From Armigeres subalbatus (Eukaryota; Arthropoda; Insecta; Diptera; Culicidae), in assembly GCF_024139115.2 (NCBI RefSeq), contig NC_085141.1, positions 399,666,591 to 399,730,590 of the forward strand: a DNA stretch of 64,000 nucleotides. The letters are read 5' to 3'. Position 1 is the stretch's first letter. Each line of letters begins with the position of its first letter. The translations under genes and the position numbers were made by a program. This document shows, piece after piece, positions 46,201 to 49,487 of the stretch. Under the pieces are notes generated by a model. That model did not search any database, was not told the origin of the DNA, and worked only from the letters and a program-made list of their open reading frames with translations.

Positions 46201-48571
46201 TTGTATTCGCGGCATTTCTGCAGTACTAGGCGAATGACGAACACCTGGTCTGTGGTGGAGCGTTCGCCCATAAAACCCGCCTGGTACTGCCCCACGAACT
46301 CCATTGCAATTGGTGCTAGTCGACGGCATAAAATTTGGGAGAGTACCTTGTAGGCGGCGTTCAGCAATGTGATTGCGCGGTAGTTGCCACAATCCAGCTT
46401 ATCGCCCTTTTTGTAGATGGGACACATGACACCTTCCATCCACTCCTGCGGCAAAACTTCCTCCTCCTAAATCTTGGTAATGACCCAGTGCAGCGCTCTA
46501 GCCAGTGCCTCACCACCGTGTTTAAATAGCTCTCCTGGTAGTTGGTCAACCTCAGGGGCTTTATTGTTCTTCAGCCGGCCAATCTCCTCCTGGATTTCCT
46601 GGAGATCCGAAGCCGGTAGAATTATGTCATGCGCGCGTTCCCCCAGGTCCATCACCATACCGCCATCTTCGTCTGCCACATCGCCATTCAGGTGCTCTTC
46701 GTAGTGCTGCCGCCACCTTTGGATCACCTCACGCTCGTTCGTAAGAAGGTTCCCGTCTATGTCCTTACACATATCAGGCTGTGGCACGTGGCCTTTACGT
46801 GAACGGTTCAACTTCTCATAGAACTTTCGTGTGTTATTAGCGCGGTACAGTTGCTCCGTCTCTTCACGGTCTCGATCTTCCTGCTGACTTCTTCAAATAA
46901 TAAACGCAATAAACTTGCGTGAAAAATCACTTTGTCTCGGTTTTTTGGCAGCCACTTCAGCAGGCAGGCTGTGCAAGAGTTTTATTTCATCTTTTGCCCA
47001 ATAAAGTAGTTTTCTGAATGGACTTACTTATATTCGCACATAAGATGAACGGATAACAATCACACTTTTTTGCATCCATGCACAATTTTTATTGGTATAG
47101 CGACACGATTAACCAAAACATTTTTGGACAATATTTGGAGTACCTACTTGTTGCCAAATTTCAGCACACGATTTTCATTAAAAGCAGCACATTATAATTT
47201 CCTACCTTATGGCTTTTACAAACGATTTATAGTGAATAATACACAAACCTTTTATGGGCTGAAAAACTATAGCTTCTTAACTTGGTTATGATGTGTGTTA
47301 TGGTTCTCACACGTATAACGTGGTTTCCAAGATGTCCGAGTTGTGACTTTGCCGATTTAGGTTGTTGTTAACTAAACAATTATTTTGCTGTTGAGAAACG
47401 CGTCGTAATTGCAAAGTGGATTCATTGAGAAAAATCTTTGTACAGAATATATTTGTCGCATACATATTTTACATGATTTTTACTTTACGTGAATTTCACT
47501 TATTTGTGTGCCCTTATACACATAATTAATAAAACTTATTTTTGGCAAACATAAAATGTGATTTTTACACTACACTACGAAACGTTTGAATCTCGTTTTT
47601 CATTCGTGGTACAAATCTTCAGAAAATAGAACTGAGGAGTAGAAAAGTTTTAGGCTTTGGCATGTAGGTAGCTTGAAAACCTGAGATACGGAACGATACG
47701 AAATTATATTTTGATTCGAATGTCATAACTTGCTATCACACACTGGAGTTGATGCCCAGACTAAACTGCGTTGCAAATGAATACATTTTAATGAAATCAA
47801 ATGAAAATGTTGCAAACTATCCCACGGTTGCGAGTTATGTAGCGTACACACAGTTTGATTTTGGTTTGAGTTGGCGGGAGCGGAGTCAAAGTCGGTCAAA
47901 CATGCTTGAGTGTTTGTAGTAAAGTTGCACAAACCCCCATAATATTTTTTGACGGCTAGTGTTCAACATAGCGGTTCGGTCGTTCGTGTGTGATATTGTT
48001 AGTTGAATAAATTGAGTGTCCGTGAAGTTGTTGATAGAACGTGGTGGATAATTGACTAAGCGAGAGACGGGGAGTCAATTTTGGTTAAATTGCTTGACCG
48101 AGTGTGCGCTGCATTACCCCATTTAATTTACGGTACCTAATGTATTATTTCTCAAGTATTTCTTTTTATTTTGTTTGCACAGTTTCACAATAATACAAGA
48201 CGTATCTAAACTGGAAGTAGAGTATAGTCACAATTTCTTATTTTTGCGCATGATTTTCAGGCTTTGTATTATAGTTTTAGTGACACATGCTTTGCATTGA
48301 GTTAATCATTGGCTTGTTAACTTGTTCGATGCGTATCGTATTAGTCTAATAATTTATACTATCCAACAGAGCGTCGTTTGCGGAAATGCGGGCGGCGGCA
48401 GCAGCGTCAACGGCAGCTTCGTCCGCTGAGCAGGGTCGTTCCGGTGGCGCCAACAGTGCCGGCTCCAATCTGGGGGCACCCATGCCGAACAGTAAGCAGA
48501 GCTCGACCCTAGTGAACAATGTGCAACCGATCGCTTACAGTATGCCACCACCGTACGATAGTGTAGCCTAA
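13288..48571 (+). CDS. fwe: Calcium channel flower (fwe), whole spliced gene span
   Basis: Flower is a small multi-pass membrane protein of synaptic vesicles and plasma membrane. In Drosophila it is linked to calcium entry that couples exocytosis to endocytosis, and its C-terminal isoforms mark cells in fitness-based competition. Here five exons join in frame: 13288-13290, 13458-13578, 41497-41704, 41766-41873, then either 42105-42228 (187 residues) or 48370-48571 (213 residues). The N terminus begins [16 protein letters not shown], followed by PWHLKYGGR and the hydrophobic [10 protein letters not shown] (41-50). The channel-associated motif LAIEAPCCF places its glutamate at residue 79, the same number as in the fly protein. 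[17 protein letters not shown] (112-128) forms the last membrane hairpin, and GMMSLGKK ends the common core at 147. All splice sites are GT-AG. Intron 2 is 27.9 kb and filled with mobile elements. No stop or frameshift interrupts the core. Confidence 0.95.
13458..13578 (+). CDS. fwe: flower exon 2: cytoplasmic N terminus
   Basis: The acceptor TTTACTTTGTAG precedes it and the donor T|GTAAGT follows. It encodes residues 2 to 41 plus one base of codon 42, including [14 protein letters not shown] and the first hydrophobic residues VGIVGGF. Intron 1 is only 167 bp. Intron 2, which follows, is 27,918 bp. Confidence 0.93.
13747..14290. mobile_element. CCACCTAGCGG-family element with internal tandem duplication
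   Basis: Begins AACCTGATTAATCCACCTAGC, GGTGCCTTTCTCGTGCA and ends TATACGAGAAAGGCAAAA; GCCTTTCTCGT and ACGAGAAAGGC are inverted near the ends. Inside, a unit of about 169 bp starting ATTTTGGCCAT occurs twice in tandem (13809 and 13978). A CACACA microsatellite and GACATCACCTCAATTCGTCG follow. Related copies are at 15235-16146 and 39750-40085, with short fragments at 18513-18548 and 31618-31690. No protein. Confidence 0.75.
14314..14722. mobile_element. 409-bp foldback element, TGACGGCTTTGGCAGG ends
   Basis: Terminal repeats TAGGGGGAATGACGGCTTTG and CAAAGCCGTCAATGCCCCTA. The inner part is a second inverted pair, including CATTTTCTCCCATTTCCT with its complement about 100 bp later. The terminal TA could be a TA target duplication. 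No protein. Confidence 0.8.
14761..15016. mobile_element. 256-bp foldback element, AACCGTCTAAGACGAG family, copy 1
   Basis: Palindromic element: AACCGTCTAAGACGAG at the left and CTCGTCTTAGACGGTT at the right, with GCAGATACGTATTTCGAC and its complement inside and a GTACTTGACTCGA centre. The same family recurs complete at 40889-41146 and 56553-56775, and in part near 16310-16640, 35561-35725 and 62250-62375, making it the most frequent foldback family here. Confidence 0.85.
15235..16146. mobile_element. CCACCTAGCGG-family element split by a solo LTR
   Basis: Starts AATCCACCTAGCGGTGATGG and ends TACGCGAAAGGCAAAAA, with GCCCGATTGGGCCAATTTTC and GACATCACCTCAATTCGTCG inside, as in the 13747 copy. 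The family sequence CTCGTG...TATTATAAAA is interrupted by the 406-bp solo LTR at 15268-15673, after which the family pattern resumes. Confidence 0.75.
15268..15673. mobile_element. Solo LTR with 4-bp target duplication
   Basis: Starts TGTACACTTTACG, ends GGGTCTCTGCA, and is flanked by CGTG on both sides (15264-15267, 15674-15677). The interior has AATAAA-type signals and no coding region. The 5'-TG...CA-3' ends, the size and the 4-bp duplication fit an LTR left after recombination between two LTRs, probably of a Ty3/gypsy-type element (inference). Confidence 0.7.
16310..16640. repeat. Two partial copies of the AACCGTCTAAGACGAG foldback family
   Basis: A diverged copy (about 16310-16470, with TCGTACTTGACTCGACTTG) is followed by a better copy that starts CAACCGTCTAAGACGAATTA near 16497 and reaches its hairpin centre at about 16610. 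Right arms are truncated. Confidence 0.65.
16602..17060. repeat. Recent tandem duplication, about 218 bp, 240-bp offset
   Basis: 16602-16819 and 16842-17060 are identical as far as I can read, except for one extra A in an A-run. A 22-bp spacer (AGGTGTGGAGCTATTTACTA...) separates them. Each copy starts in the hairpin centre of the foldback repeat (ACTCGACTTCGAGTCAAG) and ends AATGTGCGATG. Such identity means a very recent duplication or an assembly duplication. Confidence 0.9.
17061..17940. other. Intron 2 sequence, no feature recognised
   Basis: AT-rich, with only short frames lacking domains on both strands. No terminal repeats or target duplications found. Confidence 0.4.
17941..18078. mobile_element. 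138-bp MITE, TATACCGTGACCTGCCC ends
   Basis: Left end TATACCGTGACCTGCCCTAA and right end TTGGGGCAGGTCACGGTATA are inverted over about 20 bp. The outer TA is probably the target duplication. No coding capacity. Confidence 0.85.
18580..19020. mobile_element. 441-bp hAT-like MITE with 8-bp target duplication
   Basis: Perfect terminal repeats TAGGGATCCTATAATGAGAG...(18580) and their complement ending GGATCCCTA (19020), about 25 bp. ATTTTACT is repeated exactly at 18572-18579 and 19021-19028. The 8-bp duplication fits hAT. The interior encodes no transposase. It lies just after a short CCACCTAGTGG-like fragment (18513-18548). Confidence 0.92.
19079..19288. mobile_element. 210-bp foldback MITE, CTGATAGC/CGCAAACCAAC family, copy 1
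   Basis: TTTTCAAAACG...TTTGTAAACAAAGATTC, CGAATCTGATAGCACTT and CGCAAACCAAC on the left mirror GTTGGTTTGCG, GTGCTATCAGATTC and GAATCTTTGTTTACAAA on the right. Related copies at 56955-57151 and, split by an insertion, at 54072-54650. Confidence 0.85.
19428..20192. mobile_element. 765-bp inverted-repeat element carrying nested elements
   Basis: Arms 19428-19507 and 20113-20192 are inverted over about 80 bp (TAAGCCATTTTATGAGACAG at the left end, CTGTCTCATAAAATGGCTTA at the right). Inside are a stretch rich in ACCCAAATTTGGGT-type motifs (about 19510-19880) and a separate hairpin at 19889-20110. No protein. Confidence 0.8.
19889..20110. mobile_element. 222-bp hairpin element nested in the 19428-20192 element
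   Basis: GTAAACCATCATCATTTCGT on the left mirrors ACGAAATGATGATGGTTTAC on the right, and pairing continues through TTCGCAAATGTTCCTTGTAA and TGGTCTCCTGTCAT, giving near-perfect arms of about 95 bp around a short centre. Such a transcript would form a long double-stranded hairpin. Confidence 0.88.
20367..20606 (+). repeat. 5' LTR of the Pao/BEL element
   Basis: 240 bp, TG...CA ends, with GGCGCGAAATGATGTTCGCC and CTTCTTCTAGGCGCGAAAAG motifs. Matches the 3' LTR apart from a few substitutions and 1-2 bp indels. Confidence 0.95.
20610..20627 (+). other. Putative primer binding site
   Basis: TGGTCCATTCGTACCGGA starts three bases after the LTR and begins with the TGG expected to pair with a tRNA CCA end. 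The tRNA species was not identified. Confidence 0.5.
20873..23134 (+). CDS. Pao/BEL Gag, protease and start of reverse transcriptase
   Basis: Frame of about 753 codons from ATG at 20873. The N-terminal third is coiled-coil-like (Glu/Lys/Gln-rich, about residues 20-140). [15 protein letters not shown] (about 170-185) marks the DUF1759-type Gag domain. Cysteine/histidine knuckles lie near residue 378 ([13 protein letters not shown]), 410 ([14 protein letters not shown]) and 428 ([13 protein letters not shown]). The aspartic protease motif [12 protein letters not shown] is near 503, and [10 protein letters not shown] leads into the reverse transcriptase. The frame is lost within an A-run near 23098-23103, and the last dozen codons are out of register. 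The homologous downstream sequence continues in another frame from 23104. Element protein, not a host gene. Confidence 0.9.
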   Translation: MTEETPQIQRSIIPRILLETASEPPVNNLSVQQQKQEQKRKEMSKKLEKILDHRDLAKERMLRIREGLAVANISIHWLRLQLETLRQCNDELQKTYLDICDLVPRDQREGHKQSHFQDEELHAELFVNIQSEIAKWNAAEEEKKRGNMSALAPAFVPQQPVVVNSSTPHLHVPLPTFDGSLENWYSFKTIMSRYPVIKLYHLKNSLVGGAAGKIDQDVINNNDYESEWKMLEDTYEDERLIINTHIDALLALPKMNSENGNELRNLLDICTKHVDALKNRSLPVEGLAEMILLNVIAKRLDKETRKLYESQIPSDELPTYTETIDFLRERSRILQKMKGYNELRPSVSTRQKGKPSDIKPVQSRNFVQTSNQSKESCACCGNEHLIYKCDVFKDMTISERYIKVKQTGLCFNCLRRGHRTGECNSDRTCKTCKRKHHSLLHENKTTAPQSAVTSSVPEEDCEVAGQASGSVNCARAATTKQVLLSTAKVEVYGSGNSRLACRALLDSGSDSHLISEAFARKLNIPMERVNIPISGVNNAATRVKHKLHTTISSRVNPFVVDLDFLVVPTITANLPITKVDVRSWIIPANLALADPSFHTPDEIQMIIGAELFFDLIKTGRMKLAEGTPTLIETQLGWIVSGPVKAIQIGPTHAVCQLNHIDDQLNRTLVKFWELETCIEASPYTPAEQAIEEHYERTTSRDESGRYIVKLPFNQNKSQLGDSLETARVRFNRLLRSFANDEKKNATPNSWMST
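23104..23661 (+). CDS. Pao/BEL reverse transcriptase, middle part (broken frame)
   Basis: Continues the polyprotein after the first frameshift: [12 protein letters not shown], then [34 protein letters not shown] and the catalytic [10 protein letters not shown], all characteristic of Pao-type (Peptidase_A17 family) reverse transcriptase. A second shift near 23645 ends it at TAA 23659-23661. It has no natural start of its own. Confidence 0.88.
   Translation, partial: RYTEFMDEYLELGHMVEVHDKPEDCYFLPHHAVYKESSSSTKIRVVFDASAKTTSGLSLNDALGVGPTVQNDLITILLRFCCYPVVLTADIPKMYRQVQVHKDDRKYQRILWLNTNNEMATFELTTVTYGCASAPYLATRTLLQLAKDEVTDLPLASKVIEDNSYIDDFLTGGRNEQEVIKSTSN
23646..25625 (+). CDS. Pao/BEL reverse transcriptase end, RNase H and integrase
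   Basis: Open from the second shift. It includes [23 protein letters not shown] (Pao connection), RNase H-like [16 protein letters not shown] and [10 protein letters not shown], an integrase zinc-binding region ([11 protein letters not shown] with CYVCFR), then [10 protein letters not shown] and [13 protein letters not shown] with the integrase core acidic residues, and [13 protein letters not shown] third shift in a G-run near 25620 brings a stop at 25623-25625 within the integrase. Confidence 0.92.
   Translation: MYKQLTELLRRGGFGVHKFCSNSKAVRDIIPHDLQETLSNFEEADINNVIRTLGLIWNPNEDYFTFNVILLDGRVGNTRPTKRSVLSAIGHLFDPCGYLGPVTTTAKLLMQDLWRLKLNWDDELPNEQNELWTTFREQLPLVNALRKKRCVITSEATTLELHGFSDASQRAYGAVLYTRCISPNGTVSVELVCSKSRVAPLKPMTIPRLELCGTLLLARLVEKTISAMKIPFSKVTLHTDSQVCLSWFAKSPLALNQFVANRVATIHELTQDYKWCYVRTYDNPADIISRGVLPAELFEMEQWFKGAPTLWLQDSSDNVERIYLDDNELPELKPALVATAVQRPMSLDLTRMSSFRRLQRAWAYVLHFIKNVRTKVRNTSDLQVCEIAEATQTILKLVQKEAFDEIFDAMVKGKQLKQYRGLALFIDKDRIIRVGGRLKYSSIPYDGKHQILLPEKHHVTEILVRQLHIDNFHVGQRGLLAILRERHWPIKARLLIKRIVSKCYVCFRHNPSPVNQFMGDLPDYRITPSPVFSNTGVDYAGPVYLKEAGRKKTLYKAYIAVFICLATKAIHIEVVSNLTGENFIAALQRFISRRGMVSNMYSDNGTTFVGANHELAELRRIFEDQALQRKLNDFCTSKGIVWHFIPPRSPHFGGIWEAG
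25622..26176 (+). CDS. Pao/BEL integrase C-terminal part (broken frame)
   Basis: Resumes the integrase after the third shift: [31 protein letters not shown], then a DUF5641-like region with [17 protein letters not shown] and [15 protein letters not shown]. It ends a few bases inside the 3' LTR, as is usual for these elements. Confidence 0.9.
   Translation, partial: VKSVKHHLKRVVGETKLTFEEMTTFLAQCEAILNSRPLIPVSDDPNDIEVLTPSHFLIGRSALSIPEPSYEDVKVGRLGRWQHIQLMKQHFWKRWSAEYLHYLQSRPKWNSEVSKIDIGAVVVLKDDNAPPHQWRLGRIVATHPGQDGIVRVVTVRADSKEFRRAVAKVCFLPNVDPMDSTGGV
26164..26171 (+). other. Polypurine tract
   Basis: GGGGGGAG immediately before the 3' LTR, the expected plus-strand primer site. Confidence 0.6.
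26174..26415 (+). repeat. 3' LTR of the Pao/BEL element
   Basis: 242 bp, nearly identical to the 5' LTR. Followed directly by the GATAA target copy. Confidence 0.95.
26442..28419. other. Intron 2 sequence, no gene; short dispersed inverted repeats
   Basis: No coding region recognised. Noted: ATCGTTGCCAGTAAAAGTGG (about 26713) is inverted near 27920; CTACATTCCAACTRGAACTT occurs near 27299 and 28252 in the same direction; and the small MITE at 27102-27177. These hint at eroded mobile elements. Confidence 0.4.
27102..27177. mobile_element. 76-bp MITE, CTGCCGTGAATCGCATAT ends
   Basis: Inverted ends CTGCCGTGAATCGCATATTT and ATATGCGATTCACGGCAG, extending to TGTCCCAT/ATGGGACA. Nearly the whole element is stem. 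Confidence 0.85.
28420..29635 (-). mobile_element. RTE-like non-LTR retrotransposon fragment
   Basis: On the minus strand, reverse transcriptase motifs include [33 protein letters not shown] and [17 protein letters not shown], preceded by a linker region with [20 protein letters not shown]. The protein stops abruptly after HLFIVFKEF at about 28420, before the catalytic FADD. Frameshifts split the upstream part, which extends to about 29635. It is the same family as 45369-46886, where the frame is better kept. RTE affiliation is judged from motifs only. Confidence 0.75.
29690..30500. repeat. Inverted pair of about 100-bp repeats between RTE pieces
   Basis: 29690-29790 (CTATAAAAAGCTGCATGCAT, CGACCGTGTGCCGCTCAAAG) is the inverse of 30395-30500 (GAGCGGAACACGGTCGCTTC, TGCAGCTTTTTATATAGG). 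They sit on either side of, and partly inside, the plus-strand RTE copy, so two opposite insertions or an inverted duplication must have happened. Confidence 0.65.
29840..30265 (+). mobile_element. RTE-like element, 5' part with endonuclease start
   Basis: Plus-strand pieces [19 protein letters not shown] and [16 protein letters not shown] match the start of an apurinic-type endonuclease domain of non-LTR elements. An in-frame TAG separates the two pieces. After GVGFQLS near 30262 unrelated sequence begins. Confidence 0.7.
30562..31610 (+). mobile_element. RTE-like element, reverse transcriptase and C terminus, decayed
   Basis: Resumes with an [23 protein letters not shown] region in broken frames, a [15 protein letters not shown] segment, FADDIHIM near 30850, then [20 protein letters not shown] (about 31000), and the C-terminal region to about 31600. 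Several frameshifts. It corresponds to the missing 3' half of a copy related to that at 45369-46886. Confidence 0.75.
31618..31974. other. Fragment of the CCACCTAGCGG family, then no feature
   Basis: 31618-31690 matches the beginning of the 13747-type element (CTGATTAATCCACCTAGCGG, GGTGCCTTTCTCGTGCA). The remainder to about 31974 is AT-rich with degenerate TTCCATGAAAATTCC-like phrases and no gene. Confidence 0.6.
31975..33629. repeat. Degenerate repeat rich in TTTGGCCGAAA motifs
   Basis: Irregular recurrence of GTCATTTGGTCGAGCAGT, TTTGGCCGAAAAAGTC, TCGTTCGGTTGAATTGGT and the like, at about 20-25 bp intervals with gaps. Similar text occurs at 35740-35990 and 38575-38750. No coding region recognised. 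Confidence 0.6.
33642..35531 (-). mobile_element. 5'-truncated non-LTR retrotransposon with 12-bp target duplication
   Basis: TTGGCCCAAAAA is repeated at 33630-33641 and 35532-35543. Read on the minus strand, the element ends in a TAAG tail ((TAAG)3), the 3' end of a non-LTR insertion. It begins mid-protein, so it is 5' truncated. It encodes a linker (35500-34978), then reverse transcriptase: [69 protein letters not shown] and a catalytic LADDVALL where FADD is usual, then the C-terminal CLRYI region. At least two frameshifts (near 35000 and 34700). Different family from the 28-31 kb and 45 kb RTE copies. Confidence 0.85.
35561..35725. repeat. Half copy of the AACCGTCTAAGACGAG foldback family
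   Basis: CATAAGACGAGTTTATACAA, GAGATACGTATTTCGACC and GTCTTCAGTGTCTTGTACTT in order, ending at the central GACTCGACTCGACTCGAG; the right arm is missing. Confidence 0.7.
35726..38752. other. Intron 2 sequence without recognised genes
   Basis: Contains more TTTGGCC-type degenerate repeat (35740-35990 and 38575-38750). A segment at 36975-37065 (GACAGTCTGGAGGTCGG, AAATCGTTCAAAAAGGTCTC) recurs at about 44795-44885. ATC-rich sequence lies near 38220-38270. Open frames are short and domain-free. Confidence 0.45.
38753..38907. mobile_element. 155-bp foldback MITE, copy 2, with AATA target duplication
   Basis: Same ends and same length as the element at 3255-3409 (CTCGCTTAACTTTTCAAA and complement), differing at a few bases. 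Flanked by AATA at 38749-38752 and 38908-38911. Confidence 0.92.
38919..39123. mobile_element. 205-bp MITE, CGTTCGATAACTG ends
   Basis: CGTTCGATAACTGCAA at the left, CAGTTATCGAACG at the right, with GATAGCTGCGACG / TCCGATAGCTGCAA repeated inside. It lies only 11 bp from the previous MITE. No target duplication was clear. Confidence 0.7.
39124..39749. repeat. Degenerate AATTTTTCGTGGA-type repeat, no gene
   Basis: Recurring phrases such as GAAATTCTAAAGAAGTTTCC and AATTTTTCGTGAACATTCC spaced near 24-30 bp; reminiscent of the satellite period at the window start but too diverged to align confidently. Confidence 0.4.
39750..40085. mobile_element. CCACCTAGCGG-family element, 3' part
   Basis: CATAACTTCTGATCCCATAG, GGCCAATTTTCAATAG, GACATCACCTGAATTTG and the end TATACGAGAAAGGCAAAA match the 13747 and 15235 copies. 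The 5' start is missing or mutated. Confidence 0.7.
40200..40500 (-). mobile_element. RTE-like 3' end fragment
   Basis: CGCCAACCACGCAGTCTGCG, GATCCGCAA, CGATCCACCTTG and TTATTGTCCGACATTCTCC match the 3' coding end of the RTE copy at about 45410-45600, same orientation. Frames are short. Confidence 0.65.
40505..40755 (+). mobile_element. SINE-like dispersed repeat, body only
   Basis: AAGTAGGTGTTCAACTAACC, CCATCCTTCCCCTTCC, GTCCCAAATCAATATCTGTG and GATGCTACTCTC match in order the body of the tRNA-headed element at 51727-52140. The tRNA-like head is absent here. Confidence 0.6.
40889..41146. mobile_element. 258-bp foldback element, AACCGTCTAAGACGAG family, copy 2
   Basis: Almost perfect palindrome: AAACCGTCTAAGACGAATTA at the left and TTCGTCTTAGACGGTTT at the right, with GCAGATACGTATTTCGACCA / TGGTCGAAATACGTATCTGC inside and a short GTCCTCGTACTTGTAG centre. 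It lies 350 bp before fwe exon 3. Confidence 0.92.
41497..41704 (+). CDS. fwe: flower exon 3: first membrane segments and E79
   Basis: The acceptor CCATTCCATTCCAG is followed by a phase that completes Phe42. The exon encodes [18 protein letters not shown], then [20 protein letters not shown] with Glu79, then [17 protein letters not shown], a short polar linker and the start of the last hydrophobic region. The donor is GC|GTAAGA. Glu79 is the residue reported as important for fly Flower channel activity. Confidence 0.95.
41766..41873 (+). CDS. fwe: flower exon 4: last membrane hairpin
   Basis: The acceptor ATTTGTAG follows a 61-bp intron. The exon encodes [19 protein letters not shown] and [16 protein letters not shown]. 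The donor AA|GTAAGTA contains an in-frame TAA (41875-41877), so failure to splice would end the protein at residue 147. Splicing to either alternative last exon completes codon 147 as Lys. Confidence 0.95.
42105..42228 (+). CDS. fwe: flower proximal alternative last exon (short tail)
   Basis: Joined to exon 4, the acceptor GTCATGATAG gives a 40-residue tail beginning [17 protein letters not shown] and ending [10 protein letters not shown] before TAA at 42226-42228. The EDM-A-A pattern parallels the start of the distal tail (AEMRAAAA), which argues for descent from one duplicated terminal exon. GC-rich codon use stands out from the flanking AT-rich intron. The polypyrimidine tract is modest, so its use may be regulated. 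Fly fwe also makes alternative C termini; this is the likely counterpart of one of the Lose-type tails (inference). Confidence 0.78.
42229..43885 (+). other. fwe: fwe intron 4 / 3' UTR of the proximal-exon transcript
   Basis: No other coding region. If the proximal exon is used, this is its 3' UTR. A canonical AATAAA stands at 43813-43818, just before the 43886 element. CATACATACATACATACAAA lies near 42541 and CGATATTTTTCGGCATCGAT-like palindromic text at 43750-43850. Confidence 0.4.
43886..45245. mobile_element. 1.36-kb element with arrayed GGCTGAA terminal repeats, 8-bp target duplication
   Basis: ACGCAAAT is repeated at 43878-43885 and 45246-45253. The left end GGGTGTCCTACGAAAGGCTG is followed by five more AAGGCTGAA motifs at 10-20 bp spacing (to about 43990). 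The right end mirrors this with TTCAGCC motifs (45125-45235) and closes TTCGTGGAAGACCCC. The body is mostly a heptanucleotide microsatellite (44050-44590), a purine-rich tail and an approximately 90-bp segment similar to 36975-37065. No transposase; the 8-bp duplication suggests hAT-type mobilisation. Confidence 0.85.
44050..44590. repeat. (GAATAAA)n heptanucleotide microsatellite, about 75 units
   Basis: Nearly perfect GAATAAA tandem repeat, with a short run of GAATGAA variants at about 44492-44530. The minus-strand frames of 236 and 259 codons are just repeat translations (Phe-Ile-Leu-Tyr-Ser-Leu-Phe). Confidence 0.97.
45369..46886 (-). mobile_element. RTE-like retrotransposon, 5' truncated, with 13-bp target duplication
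   Basis: ACTTCTTCAAATA is repeated at 45356-45368 and 46887-46899. On the minus strand the element starts mid-protein ([13 protein letters not shown]), runs through a linker to reverse transcriptase ([72 protein letters not shown]) and a C terminus ([11 protein letters not shown]), and ends in an AATAAATAATAATAAT tail. Lesions: an in-frame TAG at 46467-46469, and an internal deletion after FADDIDII near 45857 that removes the segment present as [12 protein letters not shown] in the 31-kb copy. Confidence 0.88.
45855..46454 (-). pseudogene. RTE-like reverse transcriptase core, open but incomplete
   Basis: A 199-codon open stretch holding the fingers and palm motifs, from [14 protein letters not shown] to FADDIDIIE, including the catalytic FADD. 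It is separated from its linker by a nonsense codon and from its C terminus by a deletion. The enzyme copies element RNA at the target site in this family; this copy cannot encode a whole protein. Confidence 0.85.
46900..48369. other. fwe intron 4, no gene; one decayed TTAA-element trace
   Basis: AT-rich intron. Near 47310-47345 ACGTGGTTTCCAAGATGTCC resembles the interior of the TTAA-flanked family at 55999-56532 (GCACGTGGTTTCCAAGATGG). No other feature recognised. Confidence 0.4.
48370..48571 (+). CDS. fwe: flower distal last exon (long tail with PPPY)
   Basis: The acceptor ACTATCCAACAG precedes AGCG. Joined to exon 4 it reads [16 protein letters not shown], which aligns with the fly ubiquitous tail (GKKASAEDMRAAAQQ). 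It then runs through an Ala/Ser/Gly-rich segment and [18 protein letters not shown] to TAA at 48569-48571. The VNN-QP element is also shared with the fly tail. The PPPY near the end is a possible WW-domain ligand and is not present in the fly tail as I recall it. Gives a 213-residue protein. Confidence 0.93.
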
Positions 48572-49487
48572 CCATCAGAGTTATAATTATAGTAGGACGT
48601 GCAAAGATAGTGAAAACAAGGACGAAAGTTTATAGGAAGAATTTGAGTCCAAAAATATTGCTAAACATCCCAGATCCTTCCCATTTCCCATCTAGTTGCT
48701 GTATAACTCCAACAATTATTATACCCCAAGATTGGTAAGCGAAGTTGAGTTGACTGAGAAGCTGCTTACGCCAAAAGCAGAAAATCACATGATTCTGTTA
48801 CTTTAGCTCCTATGTGCATTTTGCTGTTTAGTGGATGATTCAAAGTATGCGAACTAAAGACAAACTTATAATTAATTCTATTACCTATGAATACTGATGA
48901 TCAAGACAAAATATTAATCCCAATTACTAGCGAAACTTATTGAACTAGCTTAATTGATTAAACATATTAAAACATATACACTATATTTATTAGTGAAGTT
49001 GAATTACATAACTGAGATATGTGCTGTAAATTTTTTTTCTTGCGTTAGATGTAAATTTGTTGCTCTTAAGTGTGTCTTCAACACAACTTTGAAAAAAGAC
49101 GTCATCATCAGGAAAGGTAATAATGTTTAGCAAACACTCTGTGAGAAAAACTACACATCAAATTTAGTTAGCCTAAACTCTATTTATTGCAACTTAATTT
49201 ACTGAACTGAACTCTAACGGAAACGATGAATAACCATTGATTATGATTTCTGAATAATAAGTCAACTGGCGGGCTCAGGTTGATTTTAACGCGTTGCGCC
49301 AGTGGATTATTCATATATATAGTGATATATAAGTTCTGAACGAATGTACAGCAAATCAAACGGAATGGTGTAAAAATATAACAACAGTGAAATAATTGGC
49401 AGAAAGTATGAGAAGCAAATGCTTGTAACAGGTATCTTGTTAAATACAAATCCAATTACACTAATATTAAGACTGGCAGTGAATAAA
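48572..49487 (+). terminator. fwe: fwe 3' UTR with candidate poly(A) signal
   Basis: AT-rich sequence after the distal stop without another open gene. A canonical AATAAA occurs at 49482-49487. Earlier signals such as a TATTTATTAG stretch near 48982 are weaker, so the end of the transcript cannot be fixed from sequence alone. Confidence 0.3.
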
